DNA of 64,000 nt from Sarocladium kiliense. Its lineage: Eukaryota > Ascomycota > Sordariomycetes > Hypocreales > Sarocladiaceae. Made by a program: the position numbers and the translations under genes. Position 1 is the stretch's first letter; each line of letters starts with the position of its first letter. Location of the stretch: the NCBI GenBank assembly GCA_030734395.1, contig JAUZTG010000017.1:806001-870000 (forward strand), in the 5' to 3' direction. Below the pieces are notes generated by a model. That model ran no database searches. It was not told where the DNA came from and saw only the letters and a list, made by a program, of their open reading frames with translations. This document shows positions 14,958 to 26,700 of this stretch, one piece after another.

Positions 14958-15680
14958 ATGTCTGACGACGGCCGCACAACGGGCGTCATCATCGGCACCT
15001 CGATCGTCACCCTCATCACCGGCTACATGCTCGGCCTCTACTCCTCCCGCGGCTACCTCATCTCCCCTGAACTCGCAGAAGAGCGCCGTCGCTTCCGAAA
15101 CGACCCCGTCGAGAGCGAAGAGAGCGACATTGACGAGGATGACATGCCGAACATGGACCATGCGCCGAACTGGGCGAACGGACCTGAGGCGGATCGGAGG
15201 CAGGGTCTGAGGGCTGGAAGTAGGCCGGAGGTCGCGGATACGGGGGAGGAGTGTAAGCTGGTGCTTGTCGTGAGGACGGATTTGGGAATGACTAAGGGTA
15301 TGTTGAACTTCAGGGTGATACTCATCTGGCGCGCGGATATACTAACAGGAGCGATGGCAGGCAAAATCGCAGCGCAATGTTCCCACGCTACCCTCGCCTG
15401 CTACAAATCCCTCTCTCGCGCTGCGTCGACCTCTCCACAAGCTGCTGCCCTCCTCCGACGCTGGGAGTCTCTCGGCCAGGCCAAGATCGCCGTCCAGGTC
15501 AAGTCTCAGGAAGAGATCCTCGACCTTCGCAAGCAGGCGCGCGCATTGGGTGTTACCGCTGAGGTTATTCAGGATGCGGGTCGGACGCAGATCGAAGCGG
15601 GGAGTATGACGGTTTTGGGGGTTGGACCAGCCCCGAGGAGCATGGTTGATAAGGTTACTGGGGGTTTGAAGTTGCTATGA
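14958..15680 (+). CDS. PTH2: Peptidyl-tRNA hydrolase 2 (Pth2/Bit1 family)
   Basis: Releases tRNA from peptidyl-tRNA that has dropped off ribosomes. Exons 14958-15297 and 15361-15680 give 219 aa. Residues 8-26 (TGVIIGTSIVTLITGYMLG) form a hydrophobic segment suited to membrane anchoring, as in eukaryotic Pth2 on the mitochondrial outer membrane. An acidic linker follows, then the catalytic domain: KLVLVVRTDLGMTKGKIAAQ, CSHATLACYK, and the C-terminal QIEAGSMTVLGVGPAP. The splice falls inside MTKGK and restores the family motif exactly. Convergent with UTP7. Confidence 0.94.
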   Translation: MSDDGRTTGVIIGTSIVTLITGYMLGLYSSRGYLISPELAEERRRFRNDPVESEESDIDEDDMPNMDHAPNWANGPEADRRQGLRAGSRPEVADTGEECKLVLVVRTDLGMTKGMLNFRVILIWRADILTGAMAGKIAAQCSHATLACYKSLSRAASTSPQAAALLRRWESLGQAKIAVQVKSQEEILDLRKQARALGVTAEVIQDAGRTQIEAGSMTVLGVGPAPRSMVDKVTGGLKLL

Positions 15681-15950
15681 GGAGGATTTGGTGGAAGCCG
15701 AAGCAGGGGAGATCTGGCTCTGGGAGCGGATCCTTGTTGACTTGTGCTAGGTGGTTCAGAGGATTCTGGCGTTGAGTGGTGAAAGGGAGGGAAAATAGTG
15801 CAAGGGTGTCTGTATCAAGACCGGACAACATAGGGTGGGATAGACTGGCGTTCAAGGATGCGGAAAATCAAAAGCATTCGAGAAGATACAGCAATTTGCG
15901 CCAAAGTTGCACATATATTACTACGGGTATCACCAGCCACCACTCCCATA

Positions 15951-17746
15951 CTAATCTTTCCTGGCAAATCTCGCCAACGCCGGCCCAAGATCCGCCTCCT
16001 TCTCCTCCCTCTTATCCTTATTCCTCTGCTGCCTCTCCTCCCAAATCTGATCCACCTTCAACCTCTTCTCATCAATGATATTCTTCTTCCTCTGCTTCCT
16101 CAAATACTTGCTCAGCACACCATTCTTACCCCTCGCGCGCTTCCGGATCTCCTCCGCAACATCCACAGGACCAGCATCCAGATCCTGCTCAGCACGGCGC
16201 TTCTCCTCAGACCTTAGATCGAGCTGACCGATGAAGTTGGGGTCGAGGGCGATCATTTCGGGAGAGAGCTTGTTGAGGAGGCCGCGGACTTCGGTTTCTT
16301 GGCGTTGTTTGGCGGTCTCGAGTGGGTTGACTTCGAGGGCGTCGTAGTTGGCTTCGCCGGCGCCGGGGATGATGAGGGAGGAGAATCCGGCGTCGTGGCT
16401 TACGCCGAGGATATCTTCGAAGGGGCACCACTTTACGCGTTCCATGCGGCGGCCTTCACCGCCCCAGCGCATGTAGGGGGTGTCGACTCTCTTCTGAACG
16501 GCGGCGTTCTTATCGAAGAGGCCTCTGTAGACTGTCGTGTAGGTGTTCGTTGCGACAGCTGTGAGACCGGTATCTGAGATTGCGACAGACGAAGCAGGTT
16601 GTCTTGTCATGTAGTTGTGCACCGGCTTGAACATGCGGATGTCCCACACGGACATTTTGCGGTCCTGGCCTGTTGACACCATGTAGCGACCTTCGCGGTC
16701 CATGGCGAGGGAGCGGACAGGTCCGTTGTGTGCGAGGAGCTTGACAAGTGGAGTGCCGGTGTTGGGAGACCAGAGGGTGACGGTGCCGTTCTGGTGACCG
16801 GCGTGGAGGATGGCGTTGTAGGGGTTTTGGGCGAAGGATGTGGGCTGGCCGAGGTGGGTTGGAACTTCAGAAACGAGTTGGCCTGTTGAGACGTCTTGGT
16901 ATTTGATGACGCCGGTTGCGCCCTGGCGAAGTTAGTGGTGATTCCTATCAAGTAGCACAGTCAGGGGACTCATAAACTTACAATCGTCGAGAGAAGAAAA
17001 TGATACGGGAGGAACTCCATGTGCGTGACGTCTCTGTGTTTCCGCAGGTTGTGAATCTCAACACCTTGCCTGTCATAGATGTAGACATGCTTCTTCTGCG
17101 CCACCGCAAAGAACTGGTTGTTGTGCAGCCACTTCACATCCCTAACCGTCTCTCCCAGCTGGATCTCGCACCCCAGCTTACCCTCCCGCCAATCCATCGT
17201 CGCGATGTGACCCTTGCGCCCAGCCAGTAGCAGTTCCCGCCCATTGCGGCTGTACTCGCAGATGTATGGTCCAAAGCTGTCCAGCTTCAGATCGAATCGC
17301 TTCTGTGCTGTCTCGACGGCTACGTTGTCGACAATATCCTCCTGGCGGACTTCGTGTGTGCGTTCGACTTCGTTCTCAGGCTCGAGAAAACCGCCTGTGT
17401 GCTCGAGCAAGATCTCGGCGTCCTTTGCCCTGAGAGCAGCATCCTGGAACTTGCCTTCCAGGCGCTTGAGATTTCGCTTCAGCTTCTTGTCGCGGATGCT
17501 GCTTGTGTTGATTTTCCTCCCACGACCATACTGAGCGTCCGCCTCACGCTGGCGACGGGCTTTCTTCTGCTCGTGGCGTGACTTCAGGTCTGGCCTGGTC
17601 GTCTTGACCTTGACTGCGCCGTTGTCGACGCTTGGCTGTGTGTTGATGCGAGAAATTGCTCCTGCGTTCGAAGACTCTGCATTGAGAGCATCGTCAAAGT
17701 TGCTCCTCTTCCGCTTCGCCTCGCGAGGAAGCGTGTCGACATCCAT
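15951..17746 (-). CDS. UTP7: U3 snoRNP WD40 protein Utp7 (WDR46)
   Basis: Component of the small-subunit processome in the nucleolus, needed for 18S rRNA maturation. Exons 17746-16982 and 16922-15951 give 578 aa. It has a basic, lysine/arginine-rich N-terminus, a WD40 propeller in the middle (for example the blade ending MSVWDIRMFK), and the BING4 C-terminal domain (NKLSPEMIALDPNFIGQLD) followed by a long basic tail with GKNGVLSKYLRKQRKKNIID. The start lies 337 bp from the divergent start of TSR1, another ribosome-assembly factor. Confidence 0.94.
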
Positions 17747-18083
17747 TGTTGGGTTTGGTGGTTTCGTTAGCGATGGAATGATCGCCCAAGTCTTGCGAGT
17801 CCAAAAATTCCCTGCCTCTGGTTAGCGAAAGGTTATCAGCGGCGACCGATAAGACCATCTGGCGGGCTATCGATAAGAAATGCACAAAATTTTGTGAGAT
17901 GGCGGCGCCGTCTGTCAAACCCCACCATCAAGGGACCGCCACTATAATCCGCCTGCCCGCTCTTAATGGGAATTGGATTTGCATCAACCCTTCCACCACT
18001 GATCCGCCGGCCACACATATTATTCTTTGTACGACAAACTGGATTCGCTTCCTTTTCGATTCAAGGCTGGCGGCGACAGCAAG
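17747..18083. promoter_or_regulatory. Shared bidirectional promoter of UTP7 and TSR1
   Basis: The 337-bp gap separates two ribosome-biogenesis genes reading outward. It contains AAAATTTT at 17886-17893, matching the core of the rRNA-processing element (RRPE) known from yeast ribosome-biogenesis promoters, and two CGATAAG sequences at 17848-17854 and 17871-17877. I did not find a clear PAC element. Function is inferred from position and motif only. Confidence 0.6.
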
Positions 18084-20563
18084 ATGCCCGCCGCCGTGAC
18101 CCATTCTCATCGGCCCACGACGAAGGTCTCGCACAAGCCCTTCAAGTCCAAGTCTGCCACCAAGCATGAACTGAGGGATCGTACCAAGGGTGAGTGCGAC
18201 TTGCTTGCGCTATTACTCTAAATGTGGTGAGAATGTACTGATAATCAATCCCAGGCCGAGTACCGAACGAGCGAGGAACACGAAAGACGCCACACCAACA
18301 AGTCATGTCGAAGTTCGATCGCCGCAACCAGGCCAAGCAGGCCCGCCTCACCAAGCACAAGGAGCACGTCAAGGAGAACTCCGTATTCAACGGCCGTGAC
18401 GGCGCTCCCAGGATTGTTGCTGTTGTGCCTCTCTGCGCAGACAGCGACTCCAAGTCCGCGGTCGAGCAACTGAATGAGAGCCTCGACATCTCCGGCGAGG
18501 ATGGCAACCGAGTTACGGTCGACCGCTTTAAGCAGAAGATCCAATACGTTCCCCTCCAGAGGGACCTGACGGCGTGTCTCGATGCTGCGAGGGCTGCTGA
18601 CTTCATCATCGTTTTGTTATCGGCGTCGACAGAGGTGGACGAACTGGGCGAACTGATCCTGCGAAGTATCGAGTCCCAGGGTATGTCTACGCTCTTCACC
18701 CTCGTACAGGGTCTCGAGCAAGTCGAGCCTGCAAAGCAGCGCTCAGGAGTTCTCGGTTCCCTGAAGTCTTTCATCACACATTTCCATCCTGAGCAGGACA
18801 AGCTGTACAGCCAGGGCAACCGCCAGGAGTGCGCCAATCTCATGCGCTCACTCTGCAGTTCAACACCCAAGGGAATCCGCTGGAGAGATGACAGAAGCTG
18901 GATGCTGGCTGATGAGGTTAGCTTCAATGCCGAATCCTCCTCCGCCATCGTCACTGGAGTTGTCAGAGGTCGCGGACTCAAGGCAGACAGGCTTGTCCAA
19001 GTCGGTGACTGGGGTGCCTTCCAGATTGAGAAGATCTTGGCTGCACCTTTGCCAAAACAGGGCAAGAAGAAGGTGGAGGATATGAAGGTTGATGGAGAGG
19101 CAGTGGAGGTTCTAGAGGAGCCTGGTGAGGATCGCGATGACCTCAACGAGCTTGCTCCCGAGGACGTACGGATGGAAGACGATGACATGTCCATGGATGC
19201 AGGACCAAAGAAGGGTGTCCTTCTGGATGACCACCATTACTTCACAGACGAGGATGAGGAGGAGAGGAATAGGATTAAGAGAGTGCCCAAGGGTACTTCG
19301 AAGTACCAGTCCGCATGGTACCTTGACGATGTCTCCGACTCAGGATCGGATATGGAAGATATGGAGATGAAGGACGACGATGAAGAGGAGGAAGAGGCTG
19401 CCCCTGAGGATGGTATCGAGGGCCGCGCAGCTCCCGAACCTACCGAGGCTGGCCCATCAGAATACCCACAGTCAGAGATGATGATCGAGCCCAATGAGGA
19501 CGAGGACGCAGAGCAGCTGGCACAGTTCCGCGCATCACGAAAGGTTGATGAGGTCCGAGACGACAGGGAGTTCCCTGACGAGATTGAGCTACACCCCAAT
19601 GTTCTCGCTCGAGAGCGCCTCGCACGTTACCGTGGTCTCAAGAGCCTGCGAACCAGTGCTTGGGACGAGGAGGAGGACCGGCCACATGAGCCTGAGGACT
19701 GGCGCCGTCTTCTGCAGATCCCCGACTACGGCTCTTCCAAGTCCAAGTCAACCCGCGAGGCTCTCGTTGGTGGTGTTGCGCCTGGCACCAGAGTTCAGGT
19801 CTACCTCAAGGACGTCCCAGCCGAGCTACAGAAGACATACGACCCATCATCACCAGTCGCTTTGTTCTCACTCCTGAGGCACGAGAACAAGAAGACGGCC
19901 GTCAACTACCTCTTCAACCTCAGCGCCGATCACACCAAGTCCATCAAGGCCAAGGAGGAGCTGATCGTGCAATGCGGTTCACGCCGCTTCGTCATCAACC
20001 CTGTCTTATCACAGCCAGGTAACACACCCAACGATGTACACAAGTACTGCCGATTCATCCACCCCGGCCAGTCTGCCATCGCTACCTTCATCGGCCCAGT
20101 TACATGGGGTGCCGTGCCCGTCCTCTTCTTCAAGCGCACAACCCCTGAAGAGAGACAAGAAGAGGACGGTCCCAAGCTCGACCTCCAGCTCGTCGGCTCA
20201 GGCACAGCCCTCCCACCATCTACCTCCCGCGTCATCGCCAAGCGCGCCATCCTCACCGGTCACCCTTACCACATCAACAAGAAGATTGTCACCATTCGGT
20301 ACATGTTCTTCAACCGCGAGGACGTGGAATGGTTCAAGGCTCTGCCTCTCTGGACGCGTCGTGGACGCACTGGTTTCGTCAAGGAGCCGCTTGGTACGCA
20401 TGGTTACTTCAAGGCTACCTTCGACGCGAGGATCAACCCTCAGGATGCGATTGGTGTTAGCCTGTATAAGAGGGTGTTCCCCCGGCCGGCGAAGGCTGTG
20501 GAGGGGAGGCTGTTGCAGGCTGGGGATGGGCAGAGGGAGGGGGGAATGATGATGGATGACTAG
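18084..20563 (+). CDS. TSR1: 40S assembly factor Tsr1
   Basis: GTPase-like (inactive) factor that binds late pre-40S particles. Exons 18084-18189 and 18255-20563 give 804 aa. The N-terminus (HSHRPTTKVSHKPFKSK) and KFDRRNQAKQARLTKHKEH are typical. The nucleotide-binding fold lacks a P-loop (start of domain PRIVAVVPLCADS), as expected for Tsr1 and unlike Bms1. An acidic region near residues 330-420 is followed by the C-terminal domain with YPEDWRRLLQIP-like and KRAILTGHPYHINKKIVTIRYMFF segments. A 350-codon antisense frame across it is a shadow. Confidence 0.95.
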
Positions 20564-20672
20564 ACATGACCACTTCTTATAGAACGCAATGACGTCTTCA
20601 TATTTTATTTTCGTTGACTGAACGTCCTACCATTTATTTCATCGTAATTATCTTCATTTTCAACGTCCCCGT

Positions 20673-21553
20673 TTACTTCTTCACCAACTCTTCAAGGCCT
20701 TCTGTTGGTCTTGGCCCTCCCTTTCCCCTCCTCTCTTCCTCTGCACCACTCGCCTTCCACGCAGACGTGATCAGGTTGATGATGTGATCAACACCGACCC
20801 CAGCCTTTACCTGCGCAAACACGGTCGGACCGCCTTCCCTCATCTTCCTCGCATCCCTCTCCATAACCCCCAAATCCGCACCGACCGCCACGGCCAAATC
20901 CGTCTTGTTTACCACCAACAAATCACTCTGCGTAATTCCCGGTCCTCCCTTCCTGGGAATCTTATCTCCTCCACTAACATCAATCACATAGATGATGAAA
21001 TCCGCCAACTCCCTCGAGTAGTTTGCCGCAAGGTTATCACCACCACTCTCAATCAGCAACAGATCAGTGCCGAATTCCCGGTGGAGATCTTCGAGGGCAG
21101 CAAGGTTCTGGGAGATGTCTTCGCGGACGGCGGCGTGGGGGCAGCCGCCGGTTTCGATGGCACGGATGCGGGAGGGAGGGAGCGCGAGGTTGCGGGTGAG
21201 GAACTCGGCATCTTCGCGTGTGAAGATATCGTTTGTAACGGCAGCGAGGGAGAAGCGTTCGCGGAGAGCGAGGCAGAGGGCAAGCATGAGGGCAGTCTTG
21301 CCAGAGCCGACAGGTCTAAAATGGTTAGCTGACAGTAGTCCACGTAGAGAGAATATAGTCGGGTGACCTACCCTCCAATGCCGATGGTGAAGGCTCGCTC
21401 AGACCATTCGCGCCCTTCGACGATGGGCATCTCGCGACCTAGGAAGCTGCCAGGCCCATCGAGGATCTCGTGAGAGTGGCCGTGCTCTTGGGCGTTGAAG
21501 CCATCGTGAGAGTGGGTTGCGCCACCGTCGTGGGAGTGTGTCTGTGCGGCCAT
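20673..21553 (-). CDS. ureG: Urease accessory GTPase UreG
   Basis: Delivers nickel to urease using GTP hydrolysis. The intron between GIGG and VGSGKT restores the P-loop GPVGSGKT. About 275 aa, with a histidine-rich N-terminus (HSHDGG, THSHDG, EHGHSH), as in fungal and plant UreG and consistent with metal binding. Conserved nickel-site motif [15 protein letters not shown] and the switch ESGGDNLAA are intact, as are [10 protein letters not shown] and NKTDLA. Start ATG 21553 was chosen because the family begins with this His-rich stretch; the frame is open further upstream without a better start. Convergent with TSR1. Confidence 0.95.
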
Positions 21554-22007
21554 TGTGATCTCTGGTGATGCTTGTGAGAGAATGATCGGGTTCAATTGAT
21601 TGGTATGGAGGAAGGGAAAAGAGGAGGGGAAGCTGGAGAGCTTGAGCTGGAGGGGTGACGCGAAGGTGGGGGTGGGGTAGCTTGCTGGTTGCCAGACGGG
21701 ATAGTCCAACTTATATCGATGTACTGAAGCACGGCTCTCCTAGTTGTAAGTCATTTTGCTCTTGGACTCATCATACACGTAAATTCCAGAGATGTCCTGG
21801 ACCGAAATGCTTGCACGTCTTGAGGAGAGGTGATCCGTGTAGTGACGGTGGAGTGTCAAGTCCAGCACGACACAATGAAGAAAGCCTGAACAAATGGATT
21901 GCTCGGAGCTTGTCAATCCTCCTCAGTGCCTGCACTCACAGCAGTGATCTTTGACGACGTCCATAAACGCCTGAGTGAGGTGTATGTTAATCCTGATCTA
22001 GTTATGT
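21554..22007. other. Intergenic, 5' flank of ureG
   Basis: About 450 bp between the UreG start and the 3' end of the neighbouring pseudogene. No gene, repeat or RNA was recognised. Confidence 0.5.
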
Positions 22008-23524
22008 TCAGCCTCTACAACCAGCAGATCGGCCACAACCAGTCAAATGATCCAAGCTCCTGATCAATTCTTCAATCAATTGCACCAGAGTGAACCTCGC
22101 CTCATGAGAATACCTCCCAAGATTCCATATTGATGAGGGTGAAGGCATCGTCGTCAAACCCATTCCATGTTCGTTAACCCGCCCCATGGACTCATCCCAA
22201 ACTTCCCCCCTCGCTATGGCATCATACCTGGCCCCCATCACAAGTCTCTCAAACTCCTTCTCGATATCAGCTCTGTCCTGTTCCTTTCCCTCATCAAGCG
22301 CCAGCGGCCAGCTAAGGAACACAAATAGGTCCCTCAGTGGCTGCGCCAGCACTCGTGTTTCCGATCGCATTTCGACCAGTTGCCCCAAGATGCTCAGGTA
22401 TATGTGCCGCATCTTATTTTCGACAAGACCCATATCCTCTTGAGACATGTAGGCCCGTTCTGCCTCATGGATACGCTGGCTGGACAGGTCTAGCGTCAAT
22501 GAGAGTCGAGGAAGAAGCGTATGGTGCAACAACAGCAGTTGAAGACCGCAACGCCACCACCATGCGGAGCTTCTCACTTCCGGTAGGAAGCTTTGCGCAA
22601 AGTATTCCTCGTCGAGACCGGGGAACACAACCTCGATGGATCCTAGACGCCGGACGCAGTGAGGAGGGATGGCGTGGATGAAAGCATACAAGGATGGAGG
22701 CGCGTTGTGCTTCAGTACAAGAAAATTAGGATCTGCTTCCGGCGGCAGCAGCACGAAGTGATTCTTCCCGTAAAAAAGGCGCTCAGCTTCAGCTCGAAGG
22801 CTACCGCTGATGAGAAACAGGTGTGTAGGCATCTCCCATCACGACGAGGTGCAGGGCAAAGAGGAGAAGGCGGCGTGGTAGGCGGGACAACAGCATGCCT
22901 CACGCCCGTCTGTGCAGTGCCCGTCGAAAGGAAGGGTTTGAAGCCGTGGGACACTCCCCACAGGAGATGTCGTGGCGCAATGAGGTCTGTATAGTATAGC
23001 ATCTGATGGAGGATCTCGGGCGGAAGACGTGTGTGCGAATCAAGCCCGGCTCGGGACTCTGGGAGGATCTGACGAGTGACCTGACGTACAGTAGTCTCGG
23101 CAAGACATTGCAGTCTCTTGTCAGGAGCTTAGCCTAGGCGTATAGAGCATTGAGCGAGAGCTGGAAACGAGGACAGAGGCTTGACTATGGACTGGGCAAC
23201 CTTACAAGTGACAGTATCGCATATAAGGAACAAACGGAGCTGTGAAGGTTTGATGCTGGCGGCAAGCTTTGCACAGAGGCTTCTCCAGTCCGACAAGGCC
23301 GACTTGTCGTTGCGAGATATCCTAGCAAGTGACTTGTCGCCTCCAGGCGTGCTACCAACTTTGCAGTCCCTGTGATGATGTGCTGGCCGTGACGTTGATC
23401 CATCGAGCTGAAGAGGACGACAAGGACACCTGTTGACCCGAACTGTGAGGGACGTCAGAGAGGCTAAACTCGAAGTACTAAAGCCCCGTAGAGGTATGAT
23501 CCTTGCACTGCCTAAAAGCCACAT
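22008..23524 (-). pseudogene. Broken member of a fungal F-box-like repeat family
   Basis: Three reading-frame pieces line up, in order, with a common fungal family of unknown function. Piece 1 (23524 downward) has SDWRSLCAKLAASIKPSQ and LAQCSIRLG; it ends in an in-frame TAA at 23129-23131 but continues in the same frame with APDKRLQCLAETT and LPPEILHQMLYYTDLIAPRH. Near 22905-22925 the frame must shift to continue with CCCPAYHAAFSS, then an in-frame TGA at 22839-22841 precedes PTHLFLISGSLRAEAERLFY. The last piece (274 codons from 22832) is open. Two stops and one shift mean no full protein is likely. The true start is unknown. The family assignment rests on remembered motif order, not a search. 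Confidence 0.6.
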
Positions 23525-23778
23525 GTCTCATGTCGAACGAGACACAGCATGCTTGGTCACAGGGGCTTTCGGCTGTGGTGTACGAACTGCGGTAATGATT
23601 CGAGCTCAATCTTCTACTTCTTGTGCAGCGTTGCTTCAATAAGCTAGACGTGTTCACTTTATTCTCGAACCGAAGCGACTTGATGTTACGGTCTAGCAGT
23701 TCAACAATCTTAACATTGCTGTAAACTGTGGCAAAGCCCTTGCCCTTTTCCCGGATAGACCACTAAGCTTGGCAGAAT

Positions 23779-26700
23779 CTATTCTATTAGCTCTTCTAAA
23801 ACCTTCCGCTCACTCGCTTCGATGGCCTTAATGAAGGTTGGATAAGGGGTCAAAGTGCCGATTGCGCGACACATATGTGCGTTGATGACTTGCAGTCCCA
23901 GCACATAGCTTGAATTTACGGCGGCGAATCTAGTTGCGATATGTTAGTAGAGTCTTGATCAACTTAAAGTCATTCAAGCTGTCGAGCAGCTTTACTAGAG
24001 CCCATCATCAGGGTGTAGCTTACCCGTAGTCGGCGATGCTGCGCAGCTTTGGCCTGGATCCCTCCCCATCGTGTTTAGCATCGCCTGCAGAGCTGACGTT
24101 GTACTCCTCCGCTAATTTGCCGTTTGAATCAACGAAGGTCTTGGTGATTAGATATAGCCATTTGTAAGCTAGCCGCTCTGCTTCCTCGGTGAATCCATAG
24201 CGGGTCAACCCTAACCAGACTATCATCTGATGCAAGGGCTGACTATAAGACCGCTTGATCTGGCTGATATCAGGCTTAGATTTGTCTTTACTCTCCGAGT
24301 TCTTCGGAAAGGGCAGAATACCGCCCATGCTCTCAAAGCTAGGCAACGCCTTCGAAACCATGTCAACTGCCTGTTTCGGCGTCACGACGCCAGCCCAGAG
24401 GGGCCAGAATGTCGTAACGTTCTCATGTGTAGTTTGCTTCTTCTTGACCGTATCATAGTCGAACCACATCCCTTTATCCTTGTCCCAGAGAAACTTTTCC
24501 ATGGCTTGTTTCCTCCTTTTTGCTCGTCGATCCCAAATAGCCGACGTCGTCACCGAGGCCGCGGGCAGAGCATCGCAACCAAACTCCTGCGTAATCTCCA
24601 TTTTGCCATTGAACGCGCTTCGTATCGTCCGTGCGATATCGTTCTCGTACTTGAACAATAATGAGTTCAGTTCAACTGTTGCCAAGTTGGCGAAGCATCT
24701 TCGATGTGGATGATAGAGTTTGGATTGGCTGGATTCGAGTATGGCCCTCTCGTGCATGAAATAGTCGTCAAGCTCAGGCACAGTGACCTCTTCTGCATTG
24801 TAGGCTCTCAAGAACTGTTCGCAGGTCATTCTGTATTGCTTTGCATGTGGTTCAAGGACATTGGCATGATCATCTATCTCAAAGTCAGGGGGGACGCCTA
24901 CCCCATCGGGCCGATATCGAGATAGTCCGGTGGCTGGATCCAGTCGAGGCTCTGCAACCCAGACAGTGTGGTACTCTTTTATAGCGGCTAAGAGGCCGAT
25001 GCGCAGAAAGTCTTTGGCCTGAGGATGCTTGATGTGATAATAGGCTCGGAGCACCATATCGGTCAAGAACGGCGGTTGGGAATGACAGAGGCTATAGGAG
25101 TGGCCGGAACTCGGAACTATACCGTAATGCTGGATACAAAAGCAGAGATTGTGGACAATAGATTTTGCTAAGTCAGTCTGGTCCTTACTGTTATTGAGGA
25201 GACCGATGATAGTAGCATAGGCGTCGCAGGCGTGGAGCACGTGGAAACTGCCGTCCGGAACCACATGCGGCAGCCCTTTGAGGGTCTTTATATCCGAGTC
25301 CGAGTCCCTCGCTTCCTCCATTGCCACGGCAAGAAGCCCTCTCTTCTTATTGAGGCTACGAACCAGCTTCGGGGTGATGTTGTCTGGCAGAAGCTGAACA
25401 TCGAGCCTCATCCGCGGGTGCTCCCTGGCTAGTTGCTGGTAGAAGTCGACCTGCTGCGGTGCCCCTACAGGAACATAGATGCGCGGTCGCGGATCATCAG
25501 TGGTATCATCGTTATGGAGCGCAACGCTCTCGATTAAGGTGGCGCTCATCACTCGGGTCAGGCCCTCCCAGCACTGATCTGGGATCAGGCGCTTAAGCCG
25601 GTTGAGAGGATTTTCAGTCAGGCGATCCATGTCCAGAATGATGGCTTTCCGACCGTATTGTTTTGCCAGAGTAAGCTCTTGCGACAGATTCGACAGAATA
25701 TAATTTCCTTGAATGTCGTAGCCCTTGTAACCACCCGAAGCAGCTGTGCGGAGGTGTAGCACCTAAGACGGTGAGTCACTAAAAGCAGTCCTGTGACATG
25801 ATAGGAGAATAGAGGCATGCCTTTTTCTCGTCCTGAATTGTGATTTGTAAATCTCCGTTGCTACTTTTGCTCTCTTGAAGACTCTTCAATGTTGCCTCGA
25901 CGTGAATAAGAAAGCGCCGTGGATATATTCCGTCTCCAAAATCCTCTAGATGTTAAGGTCAGCTCTTGCAGATCTAAGCTGAGATGCGCAAAACATTGGG
26001 CGACTGGCATACCATGGCTGCTGCGTCTGAAGCCTTCTCTTTTGTGATTTTGCTCGAAATGCCTCGTCAGAAAATTCTGGTGATCGAACTTAGTGCTTCA
26101 GCTCAGATAAGGTTCGGCGTATTGGTTTCGGTCCTTACATGGGATTGAGTGCGAGATCGACCGGAATATCGACTGATGTGCCTCTCTGCGGTGTAGTAGG
26201 TGCGCGCAGGATCGAACACATCGACATCCAAGTTGATCACCCTGCCGGAAGAAGATTCGCCAGGCGTCAGGTGACCACCTAGCAATGAGTTAGCCCCTGT
26301 ATGTATCGTGGTGGCCTGAGACTGGAGCTGGGAACCATTCTTATCCTGGGCCTCGATCGTTACAGACGTCAGCGTTCCTCTTACAACTTCAGTCCGAGGT
26401 TGGGGTAGCCCGCTGATATAGCTCAATCCAGTACTATCGAGCCCCAGCCTGTGTACTCCTATTAAAGGGCTATGAATAGATACAGTAGGAATGTGACTCG
26501 GAAGTATGCCGACTTGATGAGGCGTTGCCTGTGGTCACTATCAGCACTGCCAGCTCATGTGAAGCACCGCGAACTAACCAAGCCTGCTGTTGGTAGCAGG
26601 AGCTTATCGTGCGAGACAGGCGTCGACTGGGAGCTGGAAGTAATTGATACTGTCGATATCCCTTGCTGCTGAATACTCCGTATGCTCTCATGAATACTTA

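Noticed and set aside
14536..15210. 224-codon plus-strand frame overlapping the PTH2 start
   Set aside because: Different frame from PTH2, no family motif; explained by GC-rich coding sequence of PTH2.
18142..19194. 350-codon frame antisense to TSR1
   Set aside because: Serine/arginine-rich shadow of the well-supported TSR1 exon.
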